Below, in pieces: positions 1 to 11,656 of a stretch of 64,000 nucleotides of DNA. The first letter of the stretch is position 1; the number at the start of each line of letters is the position of its first letter. This DNA is from Gnetum montanum (Eukaryota > Streptophyta > Gnetopsida > Gnetales > Gnetaceae). The translations under genes were made by a program, and so were the position numbers. The notes beneath the pieces were generated by a model. That model saw only the letters and a list, made by a program, of their open reading frames with translations, ran no database searches and was not told the DNA's origin. The DNA lies in the NCBI GenBank assembly GCA_015680685.1, contig MNCI01001941.1, positions 368,012 through 432,011 of the forward strand, written 5' to 3'.

Positions 1-606
1 AACATATGATGCATCCACTTGTGGTGCATCCAATGATGATTAATGGCTTTCCCTATGTTGTGGCTTCATGATTCATCATCAGGTTCATGTTGTAGTTGTT
101 GGCCCATGGTTCTGAATGGCCCTTGGGTTGTGGTTTGTTCTTATACCAATTATGACATCCCATCCCCAGATGTCATGGCAAACATCAAATATACGATATA
201 TTAGACATTATGCATACAAAGAAAATATACCAAATGCAAAATATAAGTAATATTTGACATTATGTATAAAGGAAATAATAGGAAAAATGTAGCAAGAGAA
301 AGAAAATGATGCTTTATTAATATGGAATAGCGTATCCAAATCATGCTCTAAGAGTGTTCCTTAGGGATTTTCTTCCTTTGGCGTCTATCCCTTAGAGGAA
401 ATCTAGCACTACCACCATGGTTAGGCCTATAACTCAGCCAAAAGGAATGGCTAGTTCACTTCTTGAATAGCTTCACCTAGCTTCTCATGACTTGCCTATA
501 CCAGCTCTACCACCTCATGACATGCATATACCAACTCCACCATTTCATGCTGGCATGACCTCTAACCTGGGGTATAAATGCCTTAGGCCAAATCCCCAAA
601 GGTTAC
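1..606 (-). mobile_element. A-family LTR element, 5' LTR and primer-site side (minus strand)
   Basis: Read on the minus strand, 606 down to 153 matches the LTR of element A (6353-6871), including the purine-rich block at the centre and the end TGTCA (plus 153-157). Next comes a degenerate primer-binding site for initiator Met tRNA (TGGTATAAGAAC, plus 137-148). The first 136 bases match the sequence just inside A at 6888-7020. The element continues off the left edge. No coding sequence is seen. Confidence 0.7.
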
Positions 607-614
607 GATTATTC

Positions 615-1025
615 ATGTATCCCTCAAAAAATGGTTTAACCTATGCCATTTAAGGTTGGGTTTAGAGGTTGTGCTAGCATGGAGTTGTAGAGTCTAGAAA
701 GTTAAGTGATGGGGAGCTAGGTGAAGCGAAACAAGAAGAGACTAATCACCCCTTTAGCAGGATAGCCTAACCATGGTGATAGTGTGGGATTGCCTCTAAG
801 GCTTAAGTGGCATGGGAATAAAACCTAGAGGGCATTATAGTACTCTCTCCTATTAATAAAATTTTTCTATTTTTCTTTTCTATTCCATAGTACCAATTAT
901 TTATTTACCAGTTAATTTATTTATTAAGTATTTATGATGTTTCCATTATATTATTTAAGAAAATTATGAATGAAATAAATTAAGTGATTGTATTTTTATG
1001 ACAACCAAGAACACGATGTCACACT
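615..1025 (+). mobile_element. A-family LTR fragment in opposite orientation
   Basis: From about 615 the plus strand matches the middle of the A-family LTR (compare 6515-6790), head to head with the minus-strand copy at 153-606. Similarity is clear to about 900 and weak beyond. Together they form a large imperfect inverted repeat centred near 610. The right boundary is uncertain. Confidence 0.55.
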
Positions 1026-1029
1026 TGGT

Positions 1030-1436
1030 AATCCCAAAAATGGATGTTTGGTATGGCTAACAGTATACACTTGGTAACCTAATAGGATTAACATACATTC
1101 AAGCTATGTAGAGAAAGTGGGAACAAATACTTTACATTAGGATAGTTATTTAATCAAGTAGTTATAATTTAAATACTAAATCTTTATTTACTTAATCATT
1201 TAACAAGCAAGAGAAAATAATACAAGCATAAAAATATATATCTTATGCCTTAACCATACTTAACCATACTCATAGATTAACACAAGTATGGATTGGGAAG
1301 ACAATGATTAATGACTACATAATTCACTGTCTAGGAATATCAGTCACTTAGGTAAATAAGTCCATGAAATTCGACTAGATCATGTGTACATGCTAGTGAT
1401 TTGTATGGTTTGGTGTAGGGAATACCTTATGTTCAT
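1030..1436 (+). mobile_element. Degenerate 5' LTR (partial) of gypsy-type element F (left copy)
   Basis: The segment 1200-1436 aligns by eye with 63110-63342, the 3' half of the intact LTR of the same family at the right end of the window. The shared core begins TTCGACTAGATC. Nearly every CpG of the right copy is TG or CA here. The first part of the LTR is not recognisable and may have been lost at the junction with the A-family LTR. The primer-binding site after 1436 is decayed. Confidence 0.55.
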
Positions 1437-1729
1437 CATTGCTATCATTAGGGGATCATGCTAGTGATCTAGATTAGTTATATTATAAGAAAATTTTGTT
1501 AAAGCATTAATGATTTATCTTTTCAAAAATATTAAGATTTCAAGCCACACAAATTATCAACTAAAAATATGTCTCCTTCACATAGGACCTATAGTTCGTG
1601 ATGCGATGCGAACACTAGTAGGAGTAATAATGGGATCTATATTGAAGAGAATTGAAGTAAACCACTACAAGCAGGAGTCTCGTATGCTCATTTTGTCCTT
1701 ACTATAGTTAAGGATTATGTTCAATCATC

Positions 1730-2837
1730 ATGGACAATCCTAAAGGGGATGGAATAAGTCCTAGAACAAGGAGGATCTCACGGCCTAACACCTCCTCTAA
1801 ACCTAGAGTAGATGAATCAAGAGACCATAGAAGAAGATATACAAGCCATGGCAATTCTCCCAGTTCACCATCTTTCTCTTCATCTTCAACATCTAGTTCT
1901 GACAAAGATGAACATAAATATGAAAATAAAGCTTCACTAAGATATCAAGATGAAGATAGAAATAGAGATCAATGATAATATATCAGATACCAAATGCAGC
2001 ATAGATGAGATTATCAAAATTAAATAAATATAAATAGAGATTATGACCATGACATGTCTAATGATGATGAACCCTTTTTGGCTATTAGAAGCATGATATA
2101 GATCATGGAGGTAGTTACAGTATCCCACAAGCATCAAAAGAAAGCCACATTAAACAACTTCATATGAATAACATTTTTAAATTTAAGGGAGGCTAAAATA
2201 TTAATCCACAACATCATTTACAAGCCTTCCAAGATGTCTTTGCCTTGCAAAATATCAAAAGAAAGTGAAAAAAGCATAAGCTCTTTCCTATGATACTAAT
2301 AGAAAAAGTTGAAAGATGGTATAGATCATTAGAACTAGATTGAATCCATTGATGGTCCACAATGCTTGAGCTCTTTAATGAAAAATAATAAACCTATTCA
2401 AGAATATATAATCTAAAAAAATTCCAAGAGTGAAAGTAAAAAAAAATCATGAATCCCTAAATGTAGCATTGGGAAAACACTATTCGCTACTACATAGATC
2501 TCCAAGTCATGGATTTTTTCAAAAATAACAACTTTGTCACATCATAGATAGGCTTCATAACAAAATGAAGGAGATCCTTGGGATTTATGCCTAAGGAAAA
2601 TAATTAGAGTTGAATGCCCATCAAATATAAAGGCTAATTAAATAGGTAGAAAAAGAACAAGGAGAGTTGTGTAAAAGGAAGAGTGTAGAGAAATATAACT
2701 AGGATCCAATTATTCAAGAAAAAGAAAAAGATATCCATATTTATGATTAGGAAAAAGAGGTAGCTATTGATGAATTGATTTCACACAAAACCTTACCAAT
2801 ACCAAAGTCCATCACTAAGATTAAATCAAGGGCATAG
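1730..2837 (+). pseudogene. Broken gag of gypsy element F, first part
   Basis: An 81-codon open stretch (1730-1975) is rich in Ser, Arg and Asp, like the disordered N terminus of a gag. After it, 2055-2400 matches in several frames the gag core encoded at 63700-64000 in the young copy, with the same order of blocks: LFPM, a VWYRSL-like block, and LFNE before a tyrosine. Many stops and frameshifts break it. The reading is interrupted at 2842 by element C2 and continues at 13938. It encodes a capsid-type protein only in outline. Confidence 0.6.
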
Positions 2838-2842
2838 AAGAT

Positions 2843-3937
2843 TGAGGATCAAGAACTTATAAGGGAAGATGAATAAGTTCCCAAAAATAAAATTCAACAA
2901 ACACAAAAACCACACTTAATTTCTACATGATTCGCCAACTTGGGGACATCCACACTTAGAGTCTTGAATCCTTGCACACCTCTAGACTTTGTTTCTCTAA
3001 AATGTGGTTTGGAGGGCACCACACCATGTACAAGCTCTAAGCTTTGCTCTAGAGTGTTTCATCATTGCAAAACCACTCAACCTTGCAAGATCTTGATAAG
3101 CTTAGAATGTGGTTTTAAGGATCTCACAACCTTTGCAAAATTGAGCTCTACTCTAGAGTGTTTTGACATTACACAAGCATTCAATCTTGCAGGATGATAA
3201 CAAGCTCAATTATGATACCTTCTCACAAGAAGTACATCAACCCTAGTAAGGCTACAAGTGAAAAACAAAATCACAAGGAAAGAATGTAACTTAAATTTAT
3301 AGGTCCTTGTATTTTAAAGCATATTTCTACAATCAAGCAAATGATATGATAAATGAGGTTCACAAGTACAATACAATAGACTACAAAATGATTACTTTGA
3401 TGTTGATAATGCTTGCTCAATACATGTGTAATACCCAAGAGATTGAAGTCTTCTTATAGCCTTGGAGTTTCTGAAAATACCTTAGAATTCATGCAATGGC
3501 TATCTAATGACTAGTGTAAATGTCTCCTTTGAGATTGGGACATCTCTCTAAAATTGACTTCAATTCTATGAAGATGTCTCCTTTGAAAGTGGAACGTCTC
3601 TATGGATACATATTCTCTAAAAAGCAAATGTCTCCTATTTTTGGAAGGCAGCTTTTGTGAATGCATTTCACTTTGGCCAAGATTTCTTCTTTTCAACTTT
3701 GGTTCTAGAGGCTTCTCCTTATAGGCTTAGCTTCCTCTCAATTGCTGGAGCATCTTCATTTAGCTTGCAATCTTCAAACTCTTTCATGCTCCCTTGAGTT
3801 CTTGTAGTCTCCTCTTTGACATCTCTTTATAGATCTCATTTCTTAAGTTCTCATTCATGCCCTAAAAAATCATCAGATTCCACAACATTCTATGTTCTCC
3901 ATTTATCTTAAGGTTTTGACATACCAAAATTTCAACA
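2843..3937 (-). mobile_element. 3' LTR of C2
   Basis: About 1.1 kb, similar to 12823-13932 and, in reverse complement, to 26831-28047, 31616-32867 and 46193-47418. On the minus strand it begins TGTTGAAATTTTGG after a purine tract (plus 3938-3950). It contains part of the GACATCT near-palindrome array at about 3520-3690. Confidence 0.75.
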
Positions 3938-6352
3938 ATCTCCCTCTTTTTTGTGATGTTAAAAAAATAAGAAAATGGATTAGTAGTTTCTAGAATTCAT
4001 CAAGTCATATATTTTCACTATCACTTATAACACTAGTTTAGTAGTGCACTATATTCTATGAATCACATCCTTTAAGTCATTTAACATTCACACATTACAA
4101 TCAAAACACTATATTCCATAAATCACATTTAACACATCATAATTATCAATAATAATATTAACCTCATCATATCAAACTCTCCCCCTATTTGGACATCATC
4201 AAAAAGGAGTGAAGCAATGCAATATGATAGTTCAAGAGAATGCACAAGAAAAATTTGACATTTATTTTTAAACTTTCATAATGAACACATGAGTACTTAA
4301 GTACTCTAAGACTATATGTATAAACAATCAATTAAAAAGTACATACTACTTAGCATTGATTGTATAGGGTTGATGATGACAAACTAATTAAGAGTTGCCC
4401 CTTATCTATTCACAAGTTTAAAATCAATGGGCCACAACTGATCCAAACACAACTAAGCCAAGCTAGAAGTATTTAAAACCGAAGGCCAAAGTCCAAAGTT
4501 TGAGCATTGAGAATCATGTAACCTGTCTATTAAACCAATTATCCCATAAACCAATATGTCATGATTCTATATTCACCTAATATTCTACTTCCTTTTAAAG
4601 CTTCAACAATATAACAAGGCATAGCAATTTCATGGTAAGAGAGTAAATTAAAGGTCAAAGCAACAAGATACCAACTTATCATGCTAAATATCTCAAAAAT
4701 AACCAAACTAATTCTTAACAAGATGTTCATATAGTAATTTGTATATAGCCATGTTAATTTTCAATACTAGCAATAGGAAATACATCACAAGGTAAAATAT
4801 TCGAAACATATCTTGACCAAAATTTAACTCATACTTTTACCTTGGATACTTTGCCATACTCTAAAATGAATAGTCCTCTTATTACTCATTTTCATCTATG
4901 GATTTTTGAGTATGAAGTTTTGTTGCTTATGTATCTTTTGGTAAAAGTCTCAAAAGACTCCCCCCACATTGGTGGCCTATAGGATGATAATTAGTGATGA
5001 GGTATAGGCTCCTCCTACATATGTGCAGATATCCTATTCATTTCAATGCTTTCTTTAGGCTTTTTCAGATTAGCTTGTTCTTTTCAAAAATGTAATTATC
5101 ATGGTCCTTTCATCATCAAAGTACTATCCTTGCAATGCAACATTAAGATCAAGTATGGAGTCTAAGGTCTCCTATTAATATTATTTCATGATAATTCCTC
5201 TTAAAATGTTTCTTTTATTAGAAGATTCATAAATTTCATCAAATGTACTAATTTAAATGCTTCAATTATCATACATAAAAAACTAGACCTAATGATTTTA
5301 TAAGGAAGCAACAAACACATATCACAAGACATAATGAAAGTTCAACAAAAAGCTTTTTGGCCCATGAATTACATGCAAGGGTTTTTAACTACTTGAAACC
5401 AAGACATCTTAGTTAGGAATTCAAAGGATGATTTTTCAATAAAAAATTTGAAAATAGCATAAGTCTCCATAAACTAATCAAGTTGTTTTTCATCACATCA
5501 TGCTCATATAATCACAAAAGATAGCATTTAATCTAACAACCAAATATTCCAATATCTCTTCCTACATATGTCCTTATCTTAACATTTGTAGAACTTGGAG
5601 CTAATTTTCCTTAGACCTTTTTTTTTTAATAAAAAATGTGAGTACATATCAAAATAAACTAGTATTTTTGATCATTCAAATTCCCTTTAAAAAATCATTT
5701 AAAAACTAACACAATTTTTAGCAAGTAAGGAAATAGAGTCTTACCATAACTTACCTGACTTGCAATTAAGATACAAGAGACTAATGAAGTTTGAAATGAG
5801 GTCCTCAATCATAGAGTACCTTCTTATCCTTTAACTTTATTTCATTAGCTCTTTTGTATGATTGCCAAGCTTGTTCATGTTCTTTATGATGAAAGAACTT
5901 TTAATCACCTTTTTTATCATCCATCTTTTCAAGGAATTTTCCAATTGCTACTTCCTACAATAGATCCTTACTAGGAATTTTTTGGCAAGACCAAGCATCA
6001 ATATTATTTTAACCAATACAAGGATAATCAAGGTTTTGTTTACTTCCACAATTTTTACAAATGAATAATTTTTTTTCCTTATTAATGGGATTATCAAACC
6101 TGATTATGCTGAAAGCTGGAGCTTATATCCTCCTGTGAGACTTTTTCTAAATCTTCATTTCTAGGCTATTTTTCATGGACCTCTCCTTCATGAAAACCTC
6201 TGCATTCTTTATTTAAAGGAGTTAGTTGTTGAATCTCAACCTTTATGTCTAAGATTTCTCCTTTTAACTTGGTGTGAATTGCAAAAAATTCTTTATTCAT
6301 AAATTTCTTTACCTTCTTAAGTAGATAATTAGAATGAGAATTCTTTCTCATA
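3938..6352 (-). mobile_element. C2 internal region, 3' part (no gene seen)
   Basis: AT-rich sequence with only short, frame-jumping ORFs. Blocks at 4960-5050 match C1 at 30180-30260 in reverse complement, and 6290-6352 matches C1 near 29215-29260. No pol domain is visible. It ends where element A begins. Confidence 0.6.
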
Positions 6353-6871
6353 TGTAACATCCTCATTCCCAAATGATACTGCTACATAACAAAGATGGTT
6401 CCTCTTTATAACAAGTGTTATCATTATTGTACTAAGACCCAAAAGAACATGTTGCAATTGAGATCCAAAAGGGTGCATTGTAATAATGGACGTGTCTCTT
6501 GCAGTGACTTTTGGGGGTTTCACCTAAGGCATTTATACCTAAGCTTAGAGATCATTCTGGCATGAAGTGGAGAAGCCAATACAAGCAAATCACAGAAGTT
6601 AAGTGAAGTTGGACAAGAAGAGGACTGGCCATCCATTCTAGCTAGGTTGTAGGCCTAACCATGATGGCAGTGCTGGATTTCCTCTAAGGAATAGATGCCA
6701 AAGAAAGGAAACCCCAAGGGACACTCTCATAGCATGATTCGAACTCTATTCCATATCAATAAAGCATTATTTCCTTTTTCTTTCTGCATTTTTCCTATTA
6801 ATTTCTATACGCATAATGTCTAATATAATGTATATCTAATGTTAACCATGACATCTGGGAACAATGTGTCA
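6353..6871 (+). mobile_element. 5' LTR of element A
   Basis: 519 bp, TGTAACATCC to TGTCA. It matches 11136-11656 over its whole length, with many single-base differences and similar pyrimidine-rich tails. AATAAA-like sequence near 6761 may be the polyadenylation signal. Confidence 0.72.
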
Positions 6872-6887
6872 TAATAGGTATTGGAGC

Positions 6888-8500
6888 AAACCATGACCTA
6901 AGGGCCATTCCAAATCATGGGCTGAATACAATGTGAACCTGATGATGACCCATGAAGTTACAAAACATGTAAAGTCATTGATCATCACGAGATGCACCAT
7001 ATGTCTATGATGTAGGCTAGAAGATACCTTTTCATTGATTTCATGAATAATAAATCAAACATCTAAAAAATATGTAGATCCCACCAACCAACAAAATTCT
7101 TTCATGGATATCATTGACCAATGAAGATTTGATTATGCCTCATCAAGATTCATCAATTACAAGAGATGTTGGTAAGACAAGGATACACTGGTCTGAGTAA
7201 CTCTTATCCATCTTAATACTATAAATATTAATTGATTAAGGTCATTGTTAAGTTTCTCCAAAAAAGTTAGTAATCATGACATGAATTGATCTTGTTGTTA
7301 AAACTTATCATCCTAAGCACTTAACCCTTGTAACATTGGCATTATCCACCATACTAAGACCTAGGCATTGATAAGATCAGGGAGTCAACCCATCTATAAG
7401 ATTGTCTGATCCTCATAAGGAAACCAATACTTAGTGAATGAAGTTGTCATAATCTTCTTCTTAATATTTTTCAAAGGTATAACCATGATCTGAGAAAACA
7501 AGCTATATCATGCTTGTCAACTTATAGGATCAAAGTATTATCTTCATGTTTGAAGATTGGTATATCATATAAAAGCAACTTAGAGTCATTTATAAGTCAT
7601 CATGTCTTCCATATATTAACTTGGTAATGTTGTTTTGGTAGAATAAGATAGTTGGACCTTTCAAAATATTGAAAAATTCAACTTCATTCTTGAACCTAAG
7701 ACTATGTCCAATGCATAGTACTTGTCAAGATGATTCCAATAGTACAAATTTTGTCTTAATCAAACTTACAATTTGAAAGGTATGGTGTTTCTTAGGTTAT
7801 GTGAAGTACAAAAATTCAAAAAAAATGATTCTTTAAATTTTAAATTTAATTTTTATTTTTATTTTGAAAAAAGAGGGAGTGGTAGGTCATGGGTTTAACC
7901 CCAAGCCCCAACTTTTTTATATAAGAAAATTAATTAGAACAAGTTCTTTGTGAGGGCCACCATGACACATCGTCGTCCATCCACCACTGCTACTACCACA
8001 CACACCACCCTCTTGCATATTCCACTACCTTCACATGTGTCCCCACCATTGCTACCGTCAATTCACAACGCCTATTGCTCATTCGTGCTTCCATAGGCTA
8101 TTGCCGCCCTCTACATGCCTACTGCCCCTTTACATGCAATGCCTACTACTCCTTTGCATCTTGCTATGCATGCCGCTTGTTACCCACTTGCTCCCATACC
8201 ACTGCTCTAACTACTCTAGCATGCTTTGCTCTGCATCATCATCCTTAACTATCTCCCACTACCTCCAACAACAATATTCGTTGCAATTTCTATTGCTACT
8301 AAAATCCTCGTTGCATTTCTCATCACCTACTGCATAGGCTATTTTCATTGCCATCTACACTACCACCGCCCCCTACTGCACAGGCTATTTTCATTGCCAC
8401 CTACACTGCCATCACCACTACTGTTGATTATACCACTATTGCTACCATCACCTCCACCATCATTAGGAAATTTTCCACAATTTTTGGCTACCCACAATAC
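6888..8500 (+). other. Element A interior, no gene recognised
   Basis: AT-rich up to about 7930, then a C-rich, Cys/His/Thr-coding low-complexity stretch (7960-8480). Its open frames (8035-8337 and 8226-8528) overlap in two frames, which suggests composition rather than coding. No protein family is recognisable. Confidence 0.5.
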
Positions 8501-8519
8501 CCATGAACACCAATGGTGC

Positions 8520-8935
8520 CACCCCTAAAGGACAACTTTAGTGCTCTATGGGCATCGATAATGTTGTTCATAAAGGGTACCTCTGGTGCTTCATGGATAC
8601 TAATGAGCCATCCATAAAGGGCACCTCTGGGGCTCTAAGGGCATCAATGGAGCTCAATGGAGCCATCCATAAAGGGCACCTCAAGTGCTCCATGGGCACC
8701 AATGGTGCCATCCATAAAGAGCACCTCTAGCACATCACAAGCACCAATGGTGCTATCCATAAAAAACACCTCCAACACTCCCTAGGCACCAGTAGTACTA
8801 TCCATAAAGGGTACCTCCAGTACTTTGTGGGCATTGATGGTGCTTCCCATAGAGGCTACCATTAGTGCATCATGGGCACCAACGGTGCCATCCATAAAGG
8901 CCACCTCTAGCGCTTCATGGGCTTTAATGATGCTA
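8520..8935 (+). repeat. 45-bp minisatellite in element A
   Basis: The block CATCCATAAAGGGCACCTC recurs at an almost exact 45-bp spacing: starts near 8566, 8611, 8666, 8711, 8756, 8801, 8846 and 8891. One unit is lengthened by 10 bp. Each unit also carries GGGCACCAATGGTGCC-like sequence, itself a short palindrome. A multiple-of-three unit gives a repeating open frame (8548-8730), but the frame closes at changed units, so I do not call a protein. Confidence 0.85.
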
Positions 8936-8984
8936 CCCAACACTAGCACCCTCTAGTGCCAAAAACCTTTTCCATTGATGCATG

Positions 8985-9150
8985 CACTATTTATGTCAAG
9001 ACCATAGGCCACACAAGCCCCACTTGGGCCACACTAACCCCTACATAGGGCATGCAAGCCCTACTTAGGATTGCACAAGCTCTTGCGAGGGCCATGCTAG
9101 CCCCTTTGTAGGCCACACAAGCCATGCATAGACTAGATCAGCCCTCATGT
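8985..9150 (+). repeat. Short degenerate repeat (about 20-24 bp)
   Basis: Variants of GCCACACAAGCCCCACTT-like sequence occur about six to seven times directly after the 45-bp array. They share GCC/CAAGCC and TAGG words. Units are too diverged for an exact period. Confidence 0.55.
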
Positions 9151-10242
9151 AGGCTAAATGACAAAGAGAGAAAGAAAAACAACGATGGTCTACTACACTC
9201 CAAGCCATTTCTTAGATGCCAATCTGCACTGATTGATGACAATCTTCACCCAACATCTTCAATCTACTCCCAATGCCAAAACTAGCGCACCACTACAGTT
9301 ATTATTGCTAACATCCTTACCCGACATCACAATAAAAACATTTTCCATCAACTAATGAAAGATTCAAATTATTTGTCAACGGAAAATTCAAAATTCCCAT
9401 CAACTAATGGAAAATTTAAAAATTTCATCTTCAAACCATTAATTTAAATGAAGAATGCACAAAAATAAATTTCAAAAATAAAATTTGGTGTGTTTTCAGC
9501 ATATCGGATAAAAACTTCATAATTAAGTGCATTGCCCTAGAGTAGAACTGGGTGACCTCTCAAGAAGTCTCACTTTTTGCGCCAAAGGTTCTAGACTCCA
9601 AAAGCCATAACTTTGATTTTGAAAGCCTTTTTCAGCAAGTAAAGAGTCATTTCCTATAGATTTCAACCTTCCAAACATAATAGTGAATTTAGATCTACCC
9701 CATAAAACCCTAAAAATTAGTTTTTACCACTTGCCCAACATAATGCCTCAACACCCTCAAGAGTATAATTTTAGCATAACTTAAGCATACGATATCCTTT
9801 TTTAACATATGAATAGTCATTTCCAATATTTTTTGCCTTTTTAAACTCAATGATGAGGTCAAATTTATCATCTAGAAACCTAATAGTTTGATTATATCAT
9901 GAATTGTGAATTAAAAGTCAACAACATAAGGATAACTAATCATGCCTTATTGGGACTAATGAATTTAACCTTTTGGGCCTTGAGATCAAGTGCTTAATAT
10001 TTGCTTGTAGTCTTAAGATCACTATGGCATGTCATTAGTCACACTACTAGAGTCAGTGTCTTCAAGTGGGGTAGAAAGGCCATTAAGAATTAGATGATAT
10101 AATCATATTACCAAAGTTAGACAATGCATTTAAATATTACCAAAATTACATAATGTAGCTAAATATTACCAAAATTAGTTGGAGAATCAGTTGATGAAAC
10201 AAAATAGTCTTCAATAATTGAGAAGATGTATATCAGTTTTTC
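9151..10242 (+). other. Element A interior, no gene recognised
   Basis: Mixed sequence without a continuous frame or a family I can name. Three copies of a TTACCAAAATTA-like block lie at about 10108-10180. It leads directly into the CCR4-like fragment. Confidence 0.4.
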
Positions 10243-10870
10243 TTGCAATTAAATCATATGGTAGAACAATATGAAGACTCAAAATCTTATTTCAACAAGG
10301 TGTATGATATCCATGAAGAGAATGACCTAGAAGAGAATCCAAGAATGAGAATGAAAGTTGCAACATACAATGTGCTTGTAAGATCACTAGAGAGTGAGAA
10401 ACAACATCTACTATGTCCACCATGGGCCTTAGACTAGCATGACTATCAATCCTACACATTTTAGCAAAATTACAAGAGTTGGATGTTGATGTCTTGTGCC
10501 TACAAGAAGTCTTTTCATGGGAATTTCTATCCCAATTCCAACTCGACTTGGAAAAGATGGGATATAGCAGTATTTACAATCAAAAAGGTCCTTGTGGAAG
10601 TTCTTCTTTTGAGCCATAAAGATTAGCCTCTTGCAAAAATCACAACATGGATGGTTGCACAATCTTTTATAAAGAAGTCAAGTTTGAATTGGTATAAAGG
10701 TTTGAATTGAGTTTAGAAAATATGATTTTTGAAATTCTAGAACTTCAAGTAATGGAAAGGAAAGAACAATCAAAATTTCAGAAAAATCACATAGCCTTAG
10801 CAGTAATTCTAAAAGTCCATATATCAAGAAGATGTGTATGTATGGTCAACACACATTAATCAGGAAGATG
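10243..10870 (+). pseudogene. Broken fragment of a CCR4-type deadenylase (EEP nuclease family)
   Basis: CCR4 proteins are the 3'-exonuclease subunits of the CCR4-NOT complex that shortens mRNA poly(A) tails. In two plus-strand frames the fragment gives, in order: TYNVL, CPPWAL, DVDVLCLQEV with the catalytic-type Glu, a GY..IY..K block, DGCTIFYK, then NHIALAVIL and CMVNTH. This order is that of the N-terminal half of the plant CCR4 nuclease domain. CPPWAL points to the CCR4-1/2 type. A frameshift near 10440 and stops near 10435, 10616 and 10694 break it. The C-terminal catalytic Asp/His motifs are absent. No intron is evident over about 510 bp, so it may come from processed RNA. It lies inside LTR element A. 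Confidence 0.7.
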
Positions 10871-11135
10871 GACTAGTGATTGGTGGTTGGTAGATCTTTA
10901 ATTCACTTCTTGACATTATCTTAGAAAATTATGTAAATAATAATAAATTAATATTTAATACTTATATATATTCTTCTCACATATATTTTCTTTGTAGAAT
11001 AAGCAAGAAACAACTTCAAGTTCAAAGAAGAAGTCAAACTATTAGAGCATGGGAGCATAACAGAAGCATTGGAGCTAGAAAAAGGCAATAAACATGGACT
11101 TATTTGAAGATGAACAAAACTTAATGGGGGTAGAT

Positions 11136-11656
11136 TGTAATTTCCCAATTCTCAAATGGTGCTACTACACAACAAAGATGTTGCCTCTTCAAAACAAGTG
11201 TTCTCATTATAGTAACAAGACCTAAATGGACATGTTGTAATTAGGACCCAAAAGGAGGCATTGTAATAACAAATATTTCTCTTAAGGTAACCTTTTGGGG
11301 TTTGACCTAAGGCATTTATACCTAGGCTTAAAGGTCATGCTATCATGGAGTGATGGAGCTAATACAAGCAAGTCACAAGAGTTCGATGAAGCAAGATAAG
11401 AAGAGGATTGGCCATCCCTTTTGGCCAAGTTGTAGGCATAACCATGGTGGCAATGTTGGATTGTCTCTAAGGGATAGATGTCTAAGGAAGAAAATCCAAA
11501 GGAACACTCTCAAAGCATGATCTAAATACTATATTTCATATCAATCAGGCATTCTTTTCTTTTTCTTTCTACATTTTTCATGTTAATTTCTATACACATA
11601 ATGTCTAATATGATGTATATTTGATGTTTGCCATGACATCTGGGAAAGATATGTCA
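11136..11656 (+). mobile_element. 3' LTR of element A
   Basis: 521 bp, TGTAATTTCCC to TGTCA, homologous to 6353-6871. It follows directly on a polypurine tract, which fixes the element's plus orientation. Confidence 0.72.

Larger units (their letters stand above)
6353..11656 (+). mobile_element. Element A: non-autonomous LTR retrotransposon carrying host-gene sequence
   Basis: Two direct LTRs (6353-6871 and 11136-11656) enclose 4.26 kb. After the 5' LTR there is a degenerate initiator-Met-tRNA primer site (AGGTATTGGAGC, 6876-6887). Before the 3' LTR there is a polypurine tract (AATGGGGGTAGA, about 11123-11134). No gag or pol is seen. The interior holds a 45-bp minisatellite, a second short repeat and a broken CCR4-like gene fragment. 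It lies inside C2. A clean target duplication could not be fixed because TCATA also occurs at the LTR end. Confidence 0.7.

Noticed and set aside
8035-8528. Two overlapping 100-codon ORFs
   Set aside because: C-rich low-complexity DNA open in two frames at once; no family, and inside a non-coding element interior.
8520-8935. CRISPR-like array
   Set aside because: Repeats are contiguous with no unique spacers, in a plant transposon; it is a minisatellite. The same applies to 58601-58776 and 40062-40237.
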